NCBI GenBank assembly: GCA_002339675.1
Contig: DDKB01000022.1
Span: 88,944-152,943 of the forward strand
Direction: 5' to 3'
DNA length: 64,000 bases
Origin: Stutzerimonas stutzeri
GTDB lineage: Bacteria; Pseudomonadota; Gammaproteobacteria; Pseudomonadales; Pseudomonadaceae
The notes below the pieces were generated by a model that saw nothing but the letters and a program-made list of their open reading frames with translations, was not told the DNA's origin and searched no databases. Below, in pieces: positions 16,615-25,850 of this stretch (position 1 is its first letter; each line of letters begins with the position of its first letter). Both the position numbers and the translations under genes were made by a program.

Positions 16615-17664
16615 ATGACCCAACGGCGCGACTCTACCATGCACCCAGCACCCGCGCCTGCCGCCGCGCCGGCGCGCAAAGACCCACTGACACAGATCCC
16701 CACGCACCTGATCGGCGGCCCACTCGGCGCCGGCAAGACCAGCCTCATTCGTGCGCTGCTGCGGCAGAAGCCAGCCGGCGAACGCTGGGCGATCCTGGTC
16801 AACGAATTCGGCCAGATCGGGCTCGACGCGGCTCTGCTGAGCACCGATCAGTCCGCTGTCAGCCTCGCCGAGGTAGCAGGCGGATGCCTTTGCTGCGTCA
16901 ACGGCGTGCCGTTCCAGATCGGCCTGGCGCGGTTGCTGCGCCAGGCGACGCCTGACCGCCTGTTCATCGAACCCTCGGGACTGGGGCATCCGGCCGAACT
17001 GCTGGCGCAATTGTGCGAGCCGCCCTGGCAGGGCGTGCTGGCCCTGCAGCCAGGCGTGACGGTGCTGGACGCCGCGGCCCTGGCGCGCGGCGATGCGCTG
17101 CCGGAAAGCCAACGACAGGCACTGCCGCACAGCGGCCTGTTGCTGTTGAACAAGAGCGAACGGCTGGAGCAGGCTGAGCGCGATCGGCTCGTCGCAACAT
17201 TGCCGGCGCTTGCGCTGCGTTGGACTTGCCAGGCTGAACTGCCACTGGCCGCGTTACCCGGCTACGCCCGGCCCACGCCGCTGCGTGAGCCACAGGCGCC
17301 GCTGCCGTCGGCGGGGCCGGGACTGTCCGGTGCCCTGTGGCGGGACCCCGGGCAGCCGATCTGTCTGGCGGACGGCACGGCAGACGGTTGGAGCATCGGC
17401 TGGCGCTGGCACCCGAGCCAGCGATTCGACCTGCAGCGGATAACCCGCTGGCTGCAGGATCTCGGATGGCGCCGCGCCAAGCTGGTGCTGCACACGCCTG
17501 ACGAGTGGTACTCCGCCAATGCCGTGGCAGGCGCGCCGCTTGAGTTCAAGCCCAGTGAATGGCGCAAGGACTCGCGCCTGGAGCTGATCTTCCCAGCGCC
17601 CCGGCCGGTCGAGCCGCTGACCGAGGCCATGGCCGCCTGCCGGGCGTCGCCCGAGGCTCAGTGA
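16615..17664 (+). CDS. CobW/YjiA-family metal-chaperone GTPase
   Basis: A 349-aa G3E P-loop GTPase. GGPLGAGKTSLI is the Walker A loop, GGCLCCVNG is the family's C-x-C-C metal-binding motif, EPSGLGHP follows the switch region, and NKSE stands at the NKxD guanine-specificity position. The C-terminal CobW_C domain (about residues 250-340) is present. Family members insert or deliver metals such as zinc. No Zur-type palindrome was found in the short divergent promoter space. The start could also be the ATG at 16639; neither has a clear ribosome-binding site. Confidence 0.85.
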   Translation: MTQRRDSTMHPAPAPAAAPARKDPLTQIPTHLIGGPLGAGKTSLIRALLRQKPAGERWAILVNEFGQIGLDAALLSTDQSAVSLAEVAGGCLCCVNGVPFQIGLARLLRQATPDRLFIEPSGLGHPAELLAQLCEPPWQGVLALQPGVTVLDAAALARGDALPESQRQALPHSGLLLLNKSERLEQAERDRLVATLPALALRWTCQAELPLAALPGYARPTPLREPQAPLPSAGPGLSGALWRDPGQPICLADGTADGWSIGWRWHPSQRFDLQRITRWLQDLGWRRAKLVLHTPDEWYSANAVAGAPLEFKPSEWRKDSRLELIFPAPRPVEPLTEAMAACRASPEAQ

Positions 17665-18032
17665 TCGCGCCGGCGCCATTCATCCAGCTGGATGACCTGA
17701 CCGGCGGGCGGGGGCGTTCGCAACGGGTGCGGTTCCATTTCGATCCGCCCCGGGCGGGCACCGAACATGACGATATTGCCCTGGTGGCGCTGCTCACCGG
17801 TCACGGTGAACTCAAAGCCGTAGACCCGCGCGAAACGACGCTGGCCGCGCCCGTCGCGCACCAGCCCGAAGCGCCGGAAGGCGACATTGCCATCGAGCAG
17901 TTCCACTTCCTGCAATTCGCAATGCCGGCGCACCGCAGCGAGGGCCCGCTCGCGGATGCCGTGGCCGTGCCAGAACCAGGCCCCTACCGCCAGCAGCAGC
18001 AGACACACGGCCAGGTTGCCGAGCGTCAGCAT
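17658..18032 (-). CDS. DUF3301 membrane-anchored protein
   Basis: A 124-aa protein with one N-terminal transmembrane helix (residues about 4-22, LGNLAVCLLLLAVGAWFWHG), then ERALAAVRRHCELQEVELLDG and RRFARVYGFEFTVTG, the conserved DUF3301 core. Its end overlaps the convergent CobW-like gene by 7 bases. Function unknown. Confidence 0.8.
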   Translation of the reverse strand: MLTLGNLAVCLLLLAVGAWFWHGHGIRERALAAVRRHCELQEVELLDGNVAFRRFGLVRDGRGQRRFARVYGFEFTVTGEQRHQGNIVMFGARPGRIEMEPHPLRTPPPAGQVIQLDEWRRRDH

Positions 18033-18081
18033 GGGCGGCCCAGGCCTGGCGCGCGGACACGGACGCGCAGCGGAGCGGCCA

Positions 18082-18489
18082 TCAGCTTTCCAGCCAGACG
18101 TCGCGCACCCAGTGCCAGACGGTTTCCCAGGTTTCGTCGGTCAGCTCATGGGCGTCGCCGTCGAACAACGTGACCTGGCCTTCGAGGTCGACCACGTAGT
18201 AGTCGGGTCCGTCCTGACAGATCGGCAGCAGGTCGCGTTCGACGCCCGCATCCCAGGCGTTGGCCGCCACCTCGGGCAGGTAGGTGTGCGATTGCGGGTC
18301 GGCTGCGGTTACCGGCTCGAGCCGCCCGTAGACCACGTCGCTGACGGTCAACAGGAATTCGCGCAGGCCGAACGGCAGATTGATGAGCAATTCCTCTTCC
18401 ACCTCGACCAGCCGGTCATCGTCTGGCAGCTCCAGCGGCACCGGTACCGGCTCGTTGAGTTCGCGCAGTTGCTCAATCACCTCTTCCAT
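18082..18489 (-). CDS. SMI1/KNR4-family protein
   Basis: A 135-aa acidic cytoplasmic protein (many Asp/Glu). The segment LPFGLREFLLTVSDVVYG fits the SMI1/KNR4 fold, and the C-terminal WETVWHWVRDVW is a conserved end. Such proteins include toxin immunity proteins, but here it sits upstream of a DUF3301 gene (50-base gap, same strand) with no toxin nearby, so a housekeeping role is more likely. Confidence 0.7.
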   Translation of the reverse strand: MEEVIEQLRELNEPVPVPLELPDDDRLVEVEEELLINLPFGLREFLLTVSDVVYGRLEPVTAADPQSHTYLPEVAANAWDAGVERDLLPICQDGPDYYVVDLEGQVTLFDGDAHELTDETWETVWHWVRDVWLES

Positions 18490-18696
18490 CGCGGGTCCCC
18501 TTTGCCATGGCCAGAAAGCGCCGTTTATACAAGCCCTTGGATTGGCTAGCCAGAGGCAGTCGCGCTAAAGTGACGGCACTCGAGGTTACCCACCTGCCAG
18601 CCCGCCCCCATCCGAGGTTCCTCGCGACGGTGCGCTGGACCATGACCCCCGGCGCGCATCGCCTTCGCTCCGCGCCGGCTCGACCCAGGAGATACT

Positions 18697-20955
18697 GTGG
18701 CATCCATCCCGGAAACCGACCGGCTCGCCGCGGCGATCGACCGCTGTGGCGAGGAACCCATCCACATTCCCGGCAGCATTCAGCCCCACGGCTTTCTCCT
18801 GGTCCTCAAGGAGCCGCAGCTGGAAGTGATCCAGGCCAGCGAGAACGTGGCCCAGTGGCTGGGCGTCGACGCCAGCTGCCTGCTCGGGCGCTCGCTCACC
18901 GACCTGATCGGCGACTGCGGCTTCACCGAGAACCTGACGGCGCTCGCCACGGACGATCACAACCCGCTGCACCTGAGCGACATCAGCTTCCGTCTGCCCG
19001 AATGCGTCAACTGCGGGCCGTTTGCCCTGCTTGCCCACCGCTACGACGGCCAGTTGCTGGTCGAATTCGAAACCGCGGGCAGTGCCAGCAAGGCCTACGA
19101 CACCCTCTACCCGCTGATGCGCACCTTTGTCGTGCAGCTGCAGGAGGCCCAGGCGCTGGAGCTGATCTGCGAGCTGGCCGTGCGCGAGGTCAAGCGCATC
19201 ACCGGCTTTGGCCGGGTCAAGGCCTACCGCTTTGACGCCCAGGGCAACGGTCTGGTGCTCGCCGAGAGAGCCGACGAGGGTTATCCGCGCTACCTCGGCC
19301 TGTGTTTTCCCGCCGCCGACATCCCGCCCCAGGCGCGCCAGCTGTACTGCGACAACCTGGTGCGGGTGATTCCGGACGCCAATTACCAGCCCTCCCCGCT
19401 GGTGCCGACGCTCAACCCTTTGAGCGGCCGGCCGCTGGATCTTCGCTTCGCCTCGCTGCGCAGCGTCTCGCCGATCCACCTGCAGTACATGCGCAACATG
19501 GGCACCCTGGCCTCGATGTCGATTTCGATCGTCATCCAGGGCCGGCTGTGGGGCATGATTTCCTGCCATGATGCCGCGCCGCGGGCGGTGAGCTACCAGA
19601 CCCGCACCGCCTGCGAGCTGCTCGGGCGCATTCTCTCGCTGCAGATCGAAGCCAAGGAAGCCGCCGCGCTGGCCCAGCGCAAGCTGGAGCTGCGCCGGCA
19701 GATCGTCGAACTGCTCTCGGCGATGGCCGACCGCGACAGCGTCATCGAAGGCTTTCGCATGCTGCCCTCGGTGGTGCTGGACTTCGCTAGCGCCAGCGGC
19801 GCCGCCATTGTCACTGGCGAGCTTCAGGAAACCGTCGGCGAGACCCCGCCTCCCGCCCTGTTGAGCCGCCTCACCAGCTGGCTGTCGCAACAGCACGATC
19901 GTCTGGTGTTCAGCAGCGACTGCATCGGACGCGACGTGCTGGCGATTCCGGAACTGGCCGAGCACTTCGCCGGCGTCATGGCCGTCTCGATCTCGCGGCT
20001 GCACCCGCACTACCTGCTGTGGTTTCGCCGCGAGCAGGTCAAGACGGTCAACTGGGCGGGGCACGCCGACAAACAGACCGACAGCCTGGGTCGACTGTCG
20101 CCCCGCCACAGCTTCGCCAGCTGGCAAGAGACCTTGCGCGGCTACGCCGAACCCTGGCCCGACGTGGTGCTCGAGGGCGCACTGGAGTTGCGCACCGCGG
20201 TGCTCGGGATCGTCCTGCGCAAGGCCGAGGAAATGGCCCAGCTGGCCGGCGAGCTGCGGGAAAGCAACAAGGAACTGGAGTCGTTCTCCTACAGCGTGTC
20301 GCATGACCTGCGCGCACCGCTGCGGCACATCGCTGGCTACGCCGAGCTGCTCGGCGAACTCGAGGGCAGCAAGCTGAGCGACCGCGGCCTGCGCTTTCTC
20401 GACAACATCGGCGATGCAGCCCGTTTCGCCGGCACCCTGGTCGACAACCTGCTGAGCTTTTCCCAGATGGGCCGCGCCGCCCTGCGCTTGTCCGACGTGA
20501 ATCTGCATGCGCTGGTCGAATCCATTCGTCAGGAAATGGCCCCGGATTGCGAGGGCCGCCAGATAGAATGGCGCGTCGAGCCGATGCCCGTGGTGATCGC
20601 CGACGCGGCTTTTATCCACATGGCACTGCGCAACCTGATCTCCAACGCCATCAAGTACAGCCGCAAGCGCGAGCAGGCGGTCATCGAGATTGGCGCCGAG
20701 GAACGTCCCGAGGAAATCATCGTCTACGTGCGTGACAACGGCGTGGGCTTCAACATGCAGTACGCCAACAAGCTGTTCGGCGTGTTCCAGCGCCTGCACC
20801 GCATGGAGGAGTTCGAGGGGACCGGGATCGGCCTGGCCAGCGTACGCCGCATCATCGAACGCCACGACGGCCAGGTCTGGGCCAACGGCGAGGTGAATCA
20901 GGGCGCCACCTTCTTCTTTTCCCTGCCCCGTCTGAGTTATGCAACAGCCATCTAG
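18697..20955 (+). CDS. bphP: Bacteriophytochrome histidine kinase
   Basis: A 752-aa red/far-red light sensor. Order: PAS domain (about 20-130), GAF (about 140-310) with the FPAADIPPQARQLY chromophore-pocket motif, PHY (about 320-500), HisKA with SHDLRAPLRH (phospho-His536), and HATPase with NLISNAIKYS, DNGVGF and GTGIGLASV. Cys17 in DRCGEEPIHIPGSIQPHG is the expected biliverdin-attachment site. The GTG at 18697 follows CCAGGAG with good spacing. Biliverdin would come from the heme oxygenase gene three genes downstream. Confidence 0.95.
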   Translation: MASIPETDRLAAAIDRCGEEPIHIPGSIQPHGFLLVLKEPQLEVIQASENVAQWLGVDASCLLGRSLTDLIGDCGFTENLTALATDDHNPLHLSDISFRLPECVNCGPFALLAHRYDGQLLVEFETAGSASKAYDTLYPLMRTFVVQLQEAQALELICELAVREVKRITGFGRVKAYRFDAQGNGLVLAERADEGYPRYLGLCFPAADIPPQARQLYCDNLVRVIPDANYQPSPLVPTLNPLSGRPLDLRFASLRSVSPIHLQYMRNMGTLASMSISIVIQGRLWGMISCHDAAPRAVSYQTRTACELLGRILSLQIEAKEAAALAQRKLELRRQIVELLSAMADRDSVIEGFRMLPSVVLDFASASGAAIVTGELQETVGETPPPALLSRLTSWLSQQHDRLVFSSDCIGRDVLAIPELAEHFAGVMAVSISRLHPHYLLWFRREQVKTVNWAGHADKQTDSLGRLSPRHSFASWQETLRGYAEPWPDVVLEGALELRTAVLGIVLRKAEEMAQLAGELRESNKELESFSYSVSHDLRAPLRHIAGYAELLGELEGSKLSDRGLRFLDNIGDAARFAGTLVDNLLSFSQMGRAALRLSDVNLHALVESIRQEMAPDCEGRQIEWRVEPMPVVIADAAFIHMALRNLISNAIKYSRKREQAVIEIGAEERPEEIIVYVRDNGVGFNMQYANKLFGVFQRLHRMEEFEGTGIGLASVRRIIERHDGQVWANGEVNQGATFFFSLPRLSYATAI

Positions 20956-20968
20956 TACAGGACCCCAG

Positions 20969-21451
20969 ATGCTCAAACCGATTCTGCTGGTTGAGGACAA
21001 CCCACACGACCTGGAGCTGACGCTGGTGGCGCTCGAGCGTAGCCAGTTGGCCAACGACGTGATTGTCATGCGTGACGGTGCCGAGGCACTGGACTATCTG
21101 CTGCGACGTGGCGATCACGCCAACCGTGCCGACGGCAACCCCGCGGTCTTGCTGCTGGATCTCAAGCTGCCCAAAGTGGATGGCCTGGAAGTGCTCAAGA
21201 CGGTTCGCGAGACCGATCAGCTGCGCAGCATCCCGGTGGTCATGCTGACCTCCTCCCGGGAGGAACCGGATCTGGTCAAGGCATACGAACTCGGGGTGAA
21301 CGCTTACGTCGTCAAGCCGGTCGAATTTCGCGATTTCGTTACCGCCATCTCCGACCTGGGCATCTTCTGGGCGGTGCTCAACGAACCGCCTCCCGGGTCG
21401 TTGCGGCTGGCGCGTCAGCGCCGCGAACGCAAAGGTGAAGAAACGAGCTGA
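20969..21451 (+). CDS. Single-domain response regulator of the phytochrome operon
   Basis: A 160-aa CheY/Rcp1-like receiver: acidic pocket VEDNPHD, phospho-acceptor Asp64 in LLLDLKLPK, Thr in VVMLTSS and Lys in VVKPVEF. There is no output domain; a short basic tail ends the protein. It starts 13 bases after bphP; an upstream ATG at 20939 inside bphP would add ten residues. Phytochrome kinases often pair with such Rcp1-type regulators, so it probably receives phosphate from His536 of BphP. Confidence 0.92.
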   Translation: MLKPILLVEDNPHDLELTLVALERSQLANDVIVMRDGAEALDYLLRRGDHANRADGNPAVLLLDLKLPKVDGLEVLKTVRETDQLRSIPVVMLTSSREEPDLVKAYELGVNAYVVKPVEFRDFVTAISDLGIFWAVLNEPPPGSLRLARQRRERKGEETS

Positions 21452-21498
21452 GCCGCTGCGGCTCCAACCCATTCGAAGGCCGCGTCCTTCCAAGCAGT

Positions 21499-23922
21499 AT
21501 GAGACCCCGCGACAGGATGGATATGCCGGCGACAACCCCTATCAGCGTCCTGTTCATCGAAGACAGCCCGCATGATGCCGAGCTTGCACTCTTTACCCTC
21601 GAACGCAGCGGCTACGCGGTCGATCATCTGGTGGTCTACGACCGCACCGGCGTGGTCGAGGCGTTGCAGCAGCGCCGCTTCGACCTGATCCTGTCGGACT
21701 TCATCCTGCCCGGCTACTCGGGCAGCCAGGCCCTGTGGAATGCCCACCAGCTGGCGCCGGATACGCCCTTCATCTTTCTTTCCGGGGTGTTCGGCGAAGA
21801 ACATGCCGTCAACATGATGCGCGCCGGCGCCGTTGATTACGTACTCAAGCAAAACCTCGGCTTTCTGCCCAAGGCTGTCGAGCGCGCGCTTGGCGAGGTC
21901 GAGGAGCGCCGCGCGCGCCTGCGCGCCGAAGAAACCCTGCGCGAGGTCGAGGTACGCGCGCGCCTGGCGATCGATGCTGCCGGCCTCGGCATGTGGGACT
22001 ACGAACCGCAGACCGGCACGATGGTGCTCGACCATCGTTGCCGCGCCATGTTCGGCCTTACCGACGACGCCCCGGTCGATATCCGTGCCTTCGAGTCACT
22101 GTGCCATCCGGACGATCTGCAGCGCATCCGCGAGGACCTCTGGGGCGCCATCAGCGATGACGGTGGCAAGGAATTCACGGTCGACTACCGGATCCGCCTC
22201 GACGATGGTCAGGTGCGCTGGGTGGAGACCCGCGGTCAGGGTTTCTTCGATGGCGGCGTTTGCCAGCGTTTCATCGGCGTGGTGATGGATGTCACCGAGC
22301 AGAAGCAGGCGACCGAGGCCCTCAAGCGCATGAACGAGGCCCTCGGCGAGCGCGTCGAGGCGCGCACCCGTGAACGCGACCGCACCTGGGAGCTGTCCCG
22401 CGATTTGCTCGCGGTGATGCACTTCGATACCCGCGTGCTGGCGCTCAACCCGGTCTGGGAAACCACCCTCGGCTGGCCGCGCGAGGCGCTGCTCGAGCAG
22501 CCACTGTGGGCGCTGTGCCACCCGGACGACCTGCTCGCCACGGAAAAGGAAACCGAGCGCGTCCGCCGCGGCAACGTGTGTGATCGCTTCGTCAACCGCC
22601 TGCGCCATCGCGACGGCAGCTACCGCTGGTTGTCCTGGACCGCTGTGCCCGAAGGCCAGATGCTCTACGCCGCGGGCCGCGACATCACCAGCGAAATCGC
22701 TGCGGTCGACCGCCTGGCCGCTGCCAACCGCGAGCTGACCGAGCAGATCCGCGAGCGCGAGCGCATCGAGGCGACCCTGCAGCAGATGCAGCGCCTGGAG
22801 GCCGTCGGCCAGCTCACCGCCGGCGTCGCCCACGACTTCAATAACCTGCTGACCGTGATCCTGACCAGCGCCAGCTTCCTCAAAAGCGACTTGGAGCGCG
22901 GCGCGCCGGTGGCCAAGGCGCTCAGCCGCCTGCAGTACATCCAGGAATCCGGTGAGCGCGGCGCGACCCTCACTAGCCAGCTGCTGGCCTTCGCCCGCCG
23001 CCAGCAATTGGCGCCGAAGGCGGTCGACCTCAACGACACCCTGGTCGGGCTGCTCAGCCTGCTGCACAGCACGCTCGGCGGCGCGGTCACCATCCAGACC
23101 GACACCTGTGCCGGCCTTTGGCACGCGCTGGTCGATCCGACCCAGATCGAGATGATCATCCTCAACCTGGCGATCAACGCACGCGATGCCATGGGTGCCG
23201 GAGGCTGCCTGATGCTCGGCACGGCCAACGCGGTGGTCACCGAGCCGGCTCAGCGTGCTGAAGAACCCGGCCCCGGCGAGTACGTGGTGCTGTCGGTCAG
23301 CGACACCGGCTCGGGCATGAGCGACGAAGTGTTGCAGAAGGCCTTCGAGCCCTTCTTCACCACCAAGGAAGTCGGCAAGGGCTCCGGCCTCGGCCTGGCC
23401 CAGGTGTTCGGCTTCGCCAAGCAGTCGGGGGGCGGCGCCTGCATTGAGACCGAGCTGGGCGTGGGCACCACTGTGAAGGTCTACCTGCCGCGCGTGCAGG
23501 CACCCGAACGCACCCTCGGCGAAGCCGAACAGGCTCCTGGCGCGCCGCGCGGCCAGGTGTCCAACTCGGTGCTGCTGGTCGATGACGACCACAGCGTCCG
23601 CGAGGTGACCGCGCAGATGCTGAGCAACCTGGGCTACGCAGTGACCCAGGCGGACAGCGGCCAGCAGGCGCTGCAACTGTTGCAGGACGGCATCCGCGTC
23701 GACCTGCTGCTGGCCGACTTCGCCATGCCCGGAATGAACGGCGGCGAATTGGCGCGTGCCGTGCTGTCGCGCTACCCGACCCTGCCCGTGGTGTTCATCA
23801 CCGGTTACGCCGAGCTGGGCGAGCTGGGCATGGGCAGTTCGACGATCATTCAGAAACCCTTCCGCGAAGAGCAGCTGGCCAGCAAGCTCAACCTGGTGCT
23901 CAAGGAAGCGATGCCGTTGTGA
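21499..23922 (+). CDS. Hybrid sensor kinase REC-PAS-PAS-HisKA-HATPase-REC
   Basis: An 807-aa cytoplasmic protein. It begins with a receiver (Asp67 in LSDFILPG), then two PAS/PAC regions (about 150-290 and 300-415), a coiled linker, HisKA with GVAHDFNNLL (His445), HATPase with NLAINARDAM and DTGSGMSD, and a C-terminal receiver (Asp740 in LLADFAMPG). No transmembrane segment is visible. The start is uncertain: ATGs at 21499, 21517 and 21523 are all in frame. It ends with TGATG into the heme oxygenase gene. Likely a phosphorelay partner of the phytochrome. Confidence 0.92.
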   Translation: MRPRDRMDMPATTPISVLFIEDSPHDAELALFTLERSGYAVDHLVVYDRTGVVEALQQRRFDLILSDFILPGYSGSQALWNAHQLAPDTPFIFLSGVFGEEHAVNMMRAGAVDYVLKQNLGFLPKAVERALGEVEERRARLRAEETLREVEVRARLAIDAAGLGMWDYEPQTGTMVLDHRCRAMFGLTDDAPVDIRAFESLCHPDDLQRIREDLWGAISDDGGKEFTVDYRIRLDDGQVRWVETRGQGFFDGGVCQRFIGVVMDVTEQKQATEALKRMNEALGERVEARTRERDRTWELSRDLLAVMHFDTRVLALNPVWETTLGWPREALLEQPLWALCHPDDLLATEKETERVRRGNVCDRFVNRLRHRDGSYRWLSWTAVPEGQMLYAAGRDITSEIAAVDRLAAANRELTEQIRERERIEATLQQMQRLEAVGQLTAGVAHDFNNLLTVILTSASFLKSDLERGAPVAKALSRLQYIQESGERGATLTSQLLAFARRQQLAPKAVDLNDTLVGLLSLLHSTLGGAVTIQTDTCAGLWHALVDPTQIEMIILNLAINARDAMGAGGCLMLGTANAVVTEPAQRAEEPGPGEYVVLSVSDTGSGMSDEVLQKAFEPFFTTKEVGKGSGLGLAQVFGFAKQSGGGACIETELGVGTTVKVYLPRVQAPERTLGEAEQAPGAPRGQVSNSVLLVDDDHSVREVTAQMLSNLGYAVTQADSGQQALQLLQDGIRVDLLLADFAMPGMNGGELARAVLSRYPTLPVVFITGYAELGELGMGSSTIIQKPFREEQLASKLNLVLKEAMPL

Positions 23923-24473
23923 TGGACAGCGTGCGAAGCCGCTTGCGTACCGCGACCGCACCGCTGCACCAGCAGGTCGACCTGGCCTATTCGCGCTTTC
24001 GGCTGGAGCAGCCGTCCGGCTACCGGGCGTTCCTGCAGGCCCACGCGCAGGCCCTCGGTCCGCTGGAGGCGACGTTGCAGGCGGCGGGCGTCGAGCGCCT
24101 GCTTAGCGACTGGCCGCAGCGGCGCCGCTGGCCGGCACTGCGGGCCGACCTGGCCGACCTCGGCGAAGCCCTGCCACTACCCAGGCCACTGCCAGGCGGC
24201 GTCGACGGGCAGCTGCCATCGGCGCCCTGGTGCTGGGGCGCGCTCTATGTAATCGAAGGCTCGCGCCTGGGTGGGCGGATACTGGCCCGACGGGTCGCCA
24301 GCGGCCAGCCCGACGCACCACTGCGTTACCTGGATGCAGAGGCGGCGCCGTCCTGGCCGGTTTTCCTCGCACGGCTCGATCAGCAGGCCGCCACGCTGGC
24401 CTGGGCGCCGATGCTCGCCGGTGCCCAGGCCGCCTTCAGCCAGTTTCTCGATGCGGCGCGCCCACTGGCCTGA
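23922..24473 (+). CDS. bphO: Biliverdin-producing heme oxygenase
   Basis: A 183-aa bacterial heme oxygenase. The N-terminal RTATAPLHQQVD supplies the proximal heme ligand (His16), and GALYVIEGSRLGGRILA is the conserved distal helix. It opens heme to biliverdin, the chromophore of BphP. Its ATG shares a base with the TGA of the hybrid kinase, showing tight coupling. The usual order is bphO-bphP; here bphO is last. Confidence 0.92.
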   Translation: MDSVRSRLRTATAPLHQQVDLAYSRFRLEQPSGYRAFLQAHAQALGPLEATLQAAGVERLLSDWPQRRRWPALRADLADLGEALPLPRPLPGGVDGQLPSAPWCWGALYVIEGSRLGGRILARRVASGQPDAPLRYLDAEAAPSWPVFLARLDQQAATLAWAPMLAGAQAAFSQFLDAARPLA

Positions 24474-24485
24474 GCGCCCGCGACG

Positions 24486-25559
24486 CTAGCGCAATGCGCG
24501 CTCGTACCAGGCGCGGCTGCGATTGACCCGACGCACCAGCCAGAGCATCACCGGCACCTCGATCAGCACGCCGACCACGGTCGCCAGCGCCGCCCCCGAA
24601 TCGAAGCCGTAGAGCGCGATGGCCACCGCCACCGCCAGTTCGAAGAAGTTCGATGCACCGATCAGCGCCGACGGCCCGGCGATGTCGTGGCGCACCCGCA
24701 GCCGACGGTTGAGCGCGTAGCCCAGCGCCGCGATCAGCAGCGTCTGCAACAGGATCGGCACCGCCAGCATCGCGATCACCAGCGGCTGCGCCACCAGCGC
24801 CTGTCCCTGGAATGAGAACAGCAACACCAGCGTGGCCAGCAGAGCCGCGATGGCGAACGGTTGCAGGCGCGTCAGCGCGGCCTGGAACGCAGCCTCGCCG
24901 CGGCGACGCAGACGCTGGCGAATCCCTTGCGCCAGCGCCAGCGGAATCACGATGTACATCACCACCGACAGCAGCAGGGTGTCCCAGGGCACCGGTATCG
25001 ACGAAACGCCGAGCAGCAACGCGACGATGGGAGCAAAGGCGAACACCATCACCAGGTCGTTGACCGCCACCTGGGTCAGGGTGAAGTTGGCATTGCCGCC
25101 GCACAGGTTGCTCCAGACGAACACCATCGCGGTACAGGGCGCCGCGCCGAGCAGGATCAGGCCAGCGACATAACTGTCGATCTGCTCGGCCGGCAGCCAG
25201 CCGGCGAACAGGTGGCGTAGGAACAGCCACGCCAGAAAGGCCATGGTGAAGGGCTTGATCGCCCAGTTGACCAACAGGGTCACGCCCATGCCGGCGCGGT
25301 GGGCGAACACCTCGTGCAGCGCGCCGAAGTCGATCTTCATCAGCATCGGGATGATCATTACCCAGATCAGCACACCCACCGGCAGATTGACCTGCGCCAG
25401 CTCCAGTGCGCCGACCGCCTGCGCTGCCTGCGGGGCAAACAGGCCGATCAGCGTGCCGGCGACGATGCAGCAGAACACCCAGAGGCTCAGCCAGCGCTCG
25501 AAGAAGCCGATGGGCGCGGCCGCTGGCGGCTGTTCCAGAGAATCGCAAGGGCGGGTCAT
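24486..25559 (-). CDS. acr3: Arsenite efflux protein, ACR3 family
   Basis: A 357-aa transporter with ten hydrophobic segments. LLGAAPCTAMVFVWSNLCGGN carries the conserved Cys of ACR3, and GASNFFELAVAVAIALYG is the second inverted half. It exports arsenite using the proton-motive force. The ATG at 25559 has GGAG about 11 bases upstream, better placed than for the GTG at 25565. It is divergent from arsR and shares its control region. Confidence 0.92.
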   Translation of the reverse strand: MTRPCDSLEQPPAAAPIGFFERWLSLWVFCCIVAGTLIGLFAPQAAQAVGALELAQVNLPVGVLIWVMIIPMLMKIDFGALHEVFAHRAGMGVTLLVNWAIKPFTMAFLAWLFLRHLFAGWLPAEQIDSYVAGLILLGAAPCTAMVFVWSNLCGGNANFTLTQVAVNDLVMVFAFAPIVALLLGVSSIPVPWDTLLLSVVMYIVIPLALAQGIRQRLRRRGEAAFQAALTRLQPFAIAALLATLVLLFSFQGQALVAQPLVIAMLAVPILLQTLLIAALGYALNRRLRVRHDIAGPSALIGASNFFELAVAVAIALYGFDSGAALATVVGVLIEVPVMLWLVRRVNRSRAWYERALR

Positions 25560-25656
25560 CGGCACACTCCGGGTCGGATGGTTGGGGTAAGCGGGCGGGC
25601 AGATGCCTACGGCGGATCCGCCTGGAAGGGCCCAGTTCGATGCGGGCCGGGACTTG

Positions 25657-25678
25657 AATATTCGTCCATGCGAATATT
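25657..25678. promoter_or_regulatory. Probable ArsR operator
   Basis: AATATTCG (25657-25664) and CGAATATT (25671-25678) form a perfect 8-bp dyad with a 6-base spacer, about 100 bases before the acr3 start on the divergent side. AT-rich dyads of this kind are typical of ArsR/SmtB repressors. Binding is inferred. Confidence 0.6.
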
Positions 25679-25738
25679 TATCCGTCGCGCTCAGCCACGC
25701 AAGGCTTTTGTATGCGCGTCAAAAGTTCGAGGCTGCGC

Positions 25739-25767
25739 TTTACAGCATATACGCCGATCAATATATT
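25739..25767 (+). promoter_or_regulatory. Sigma-70-like promoter of arsR operon
   Basis: TTTACA (25739-25744), 17-base spacer, TATATT (25762-25767). The spacer contains an imperfect dyad (ATATA to TATAT, 25747-25766) that could be a second ArsR site placed over the promoter. Transcription would start near 25774, giving a leader of about 75 bases. Confidence 0.6.
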
Positions 25768-25850
25768 CCAGTCCACCCGGCCCTCGTCTGTCGACCACGC
25801 CCAGCCACCGGGCATCTTCCGCTGGTTTACGGCCATGACCCAGGCAACCC

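Noticed and set aside
18586..21069. Minus-strand 827-codon open frame over bphP
   Set aside because: Antisense to a clear phytochrome kinase, with His/Gln/Gly-rich composition typical of a shadow frame.
25566..25850. Small plus-strand frame starting near 25712 in the ars control region
   Set aside because: It runs into arsR in another frame and covers the promoter; no protein family fits.
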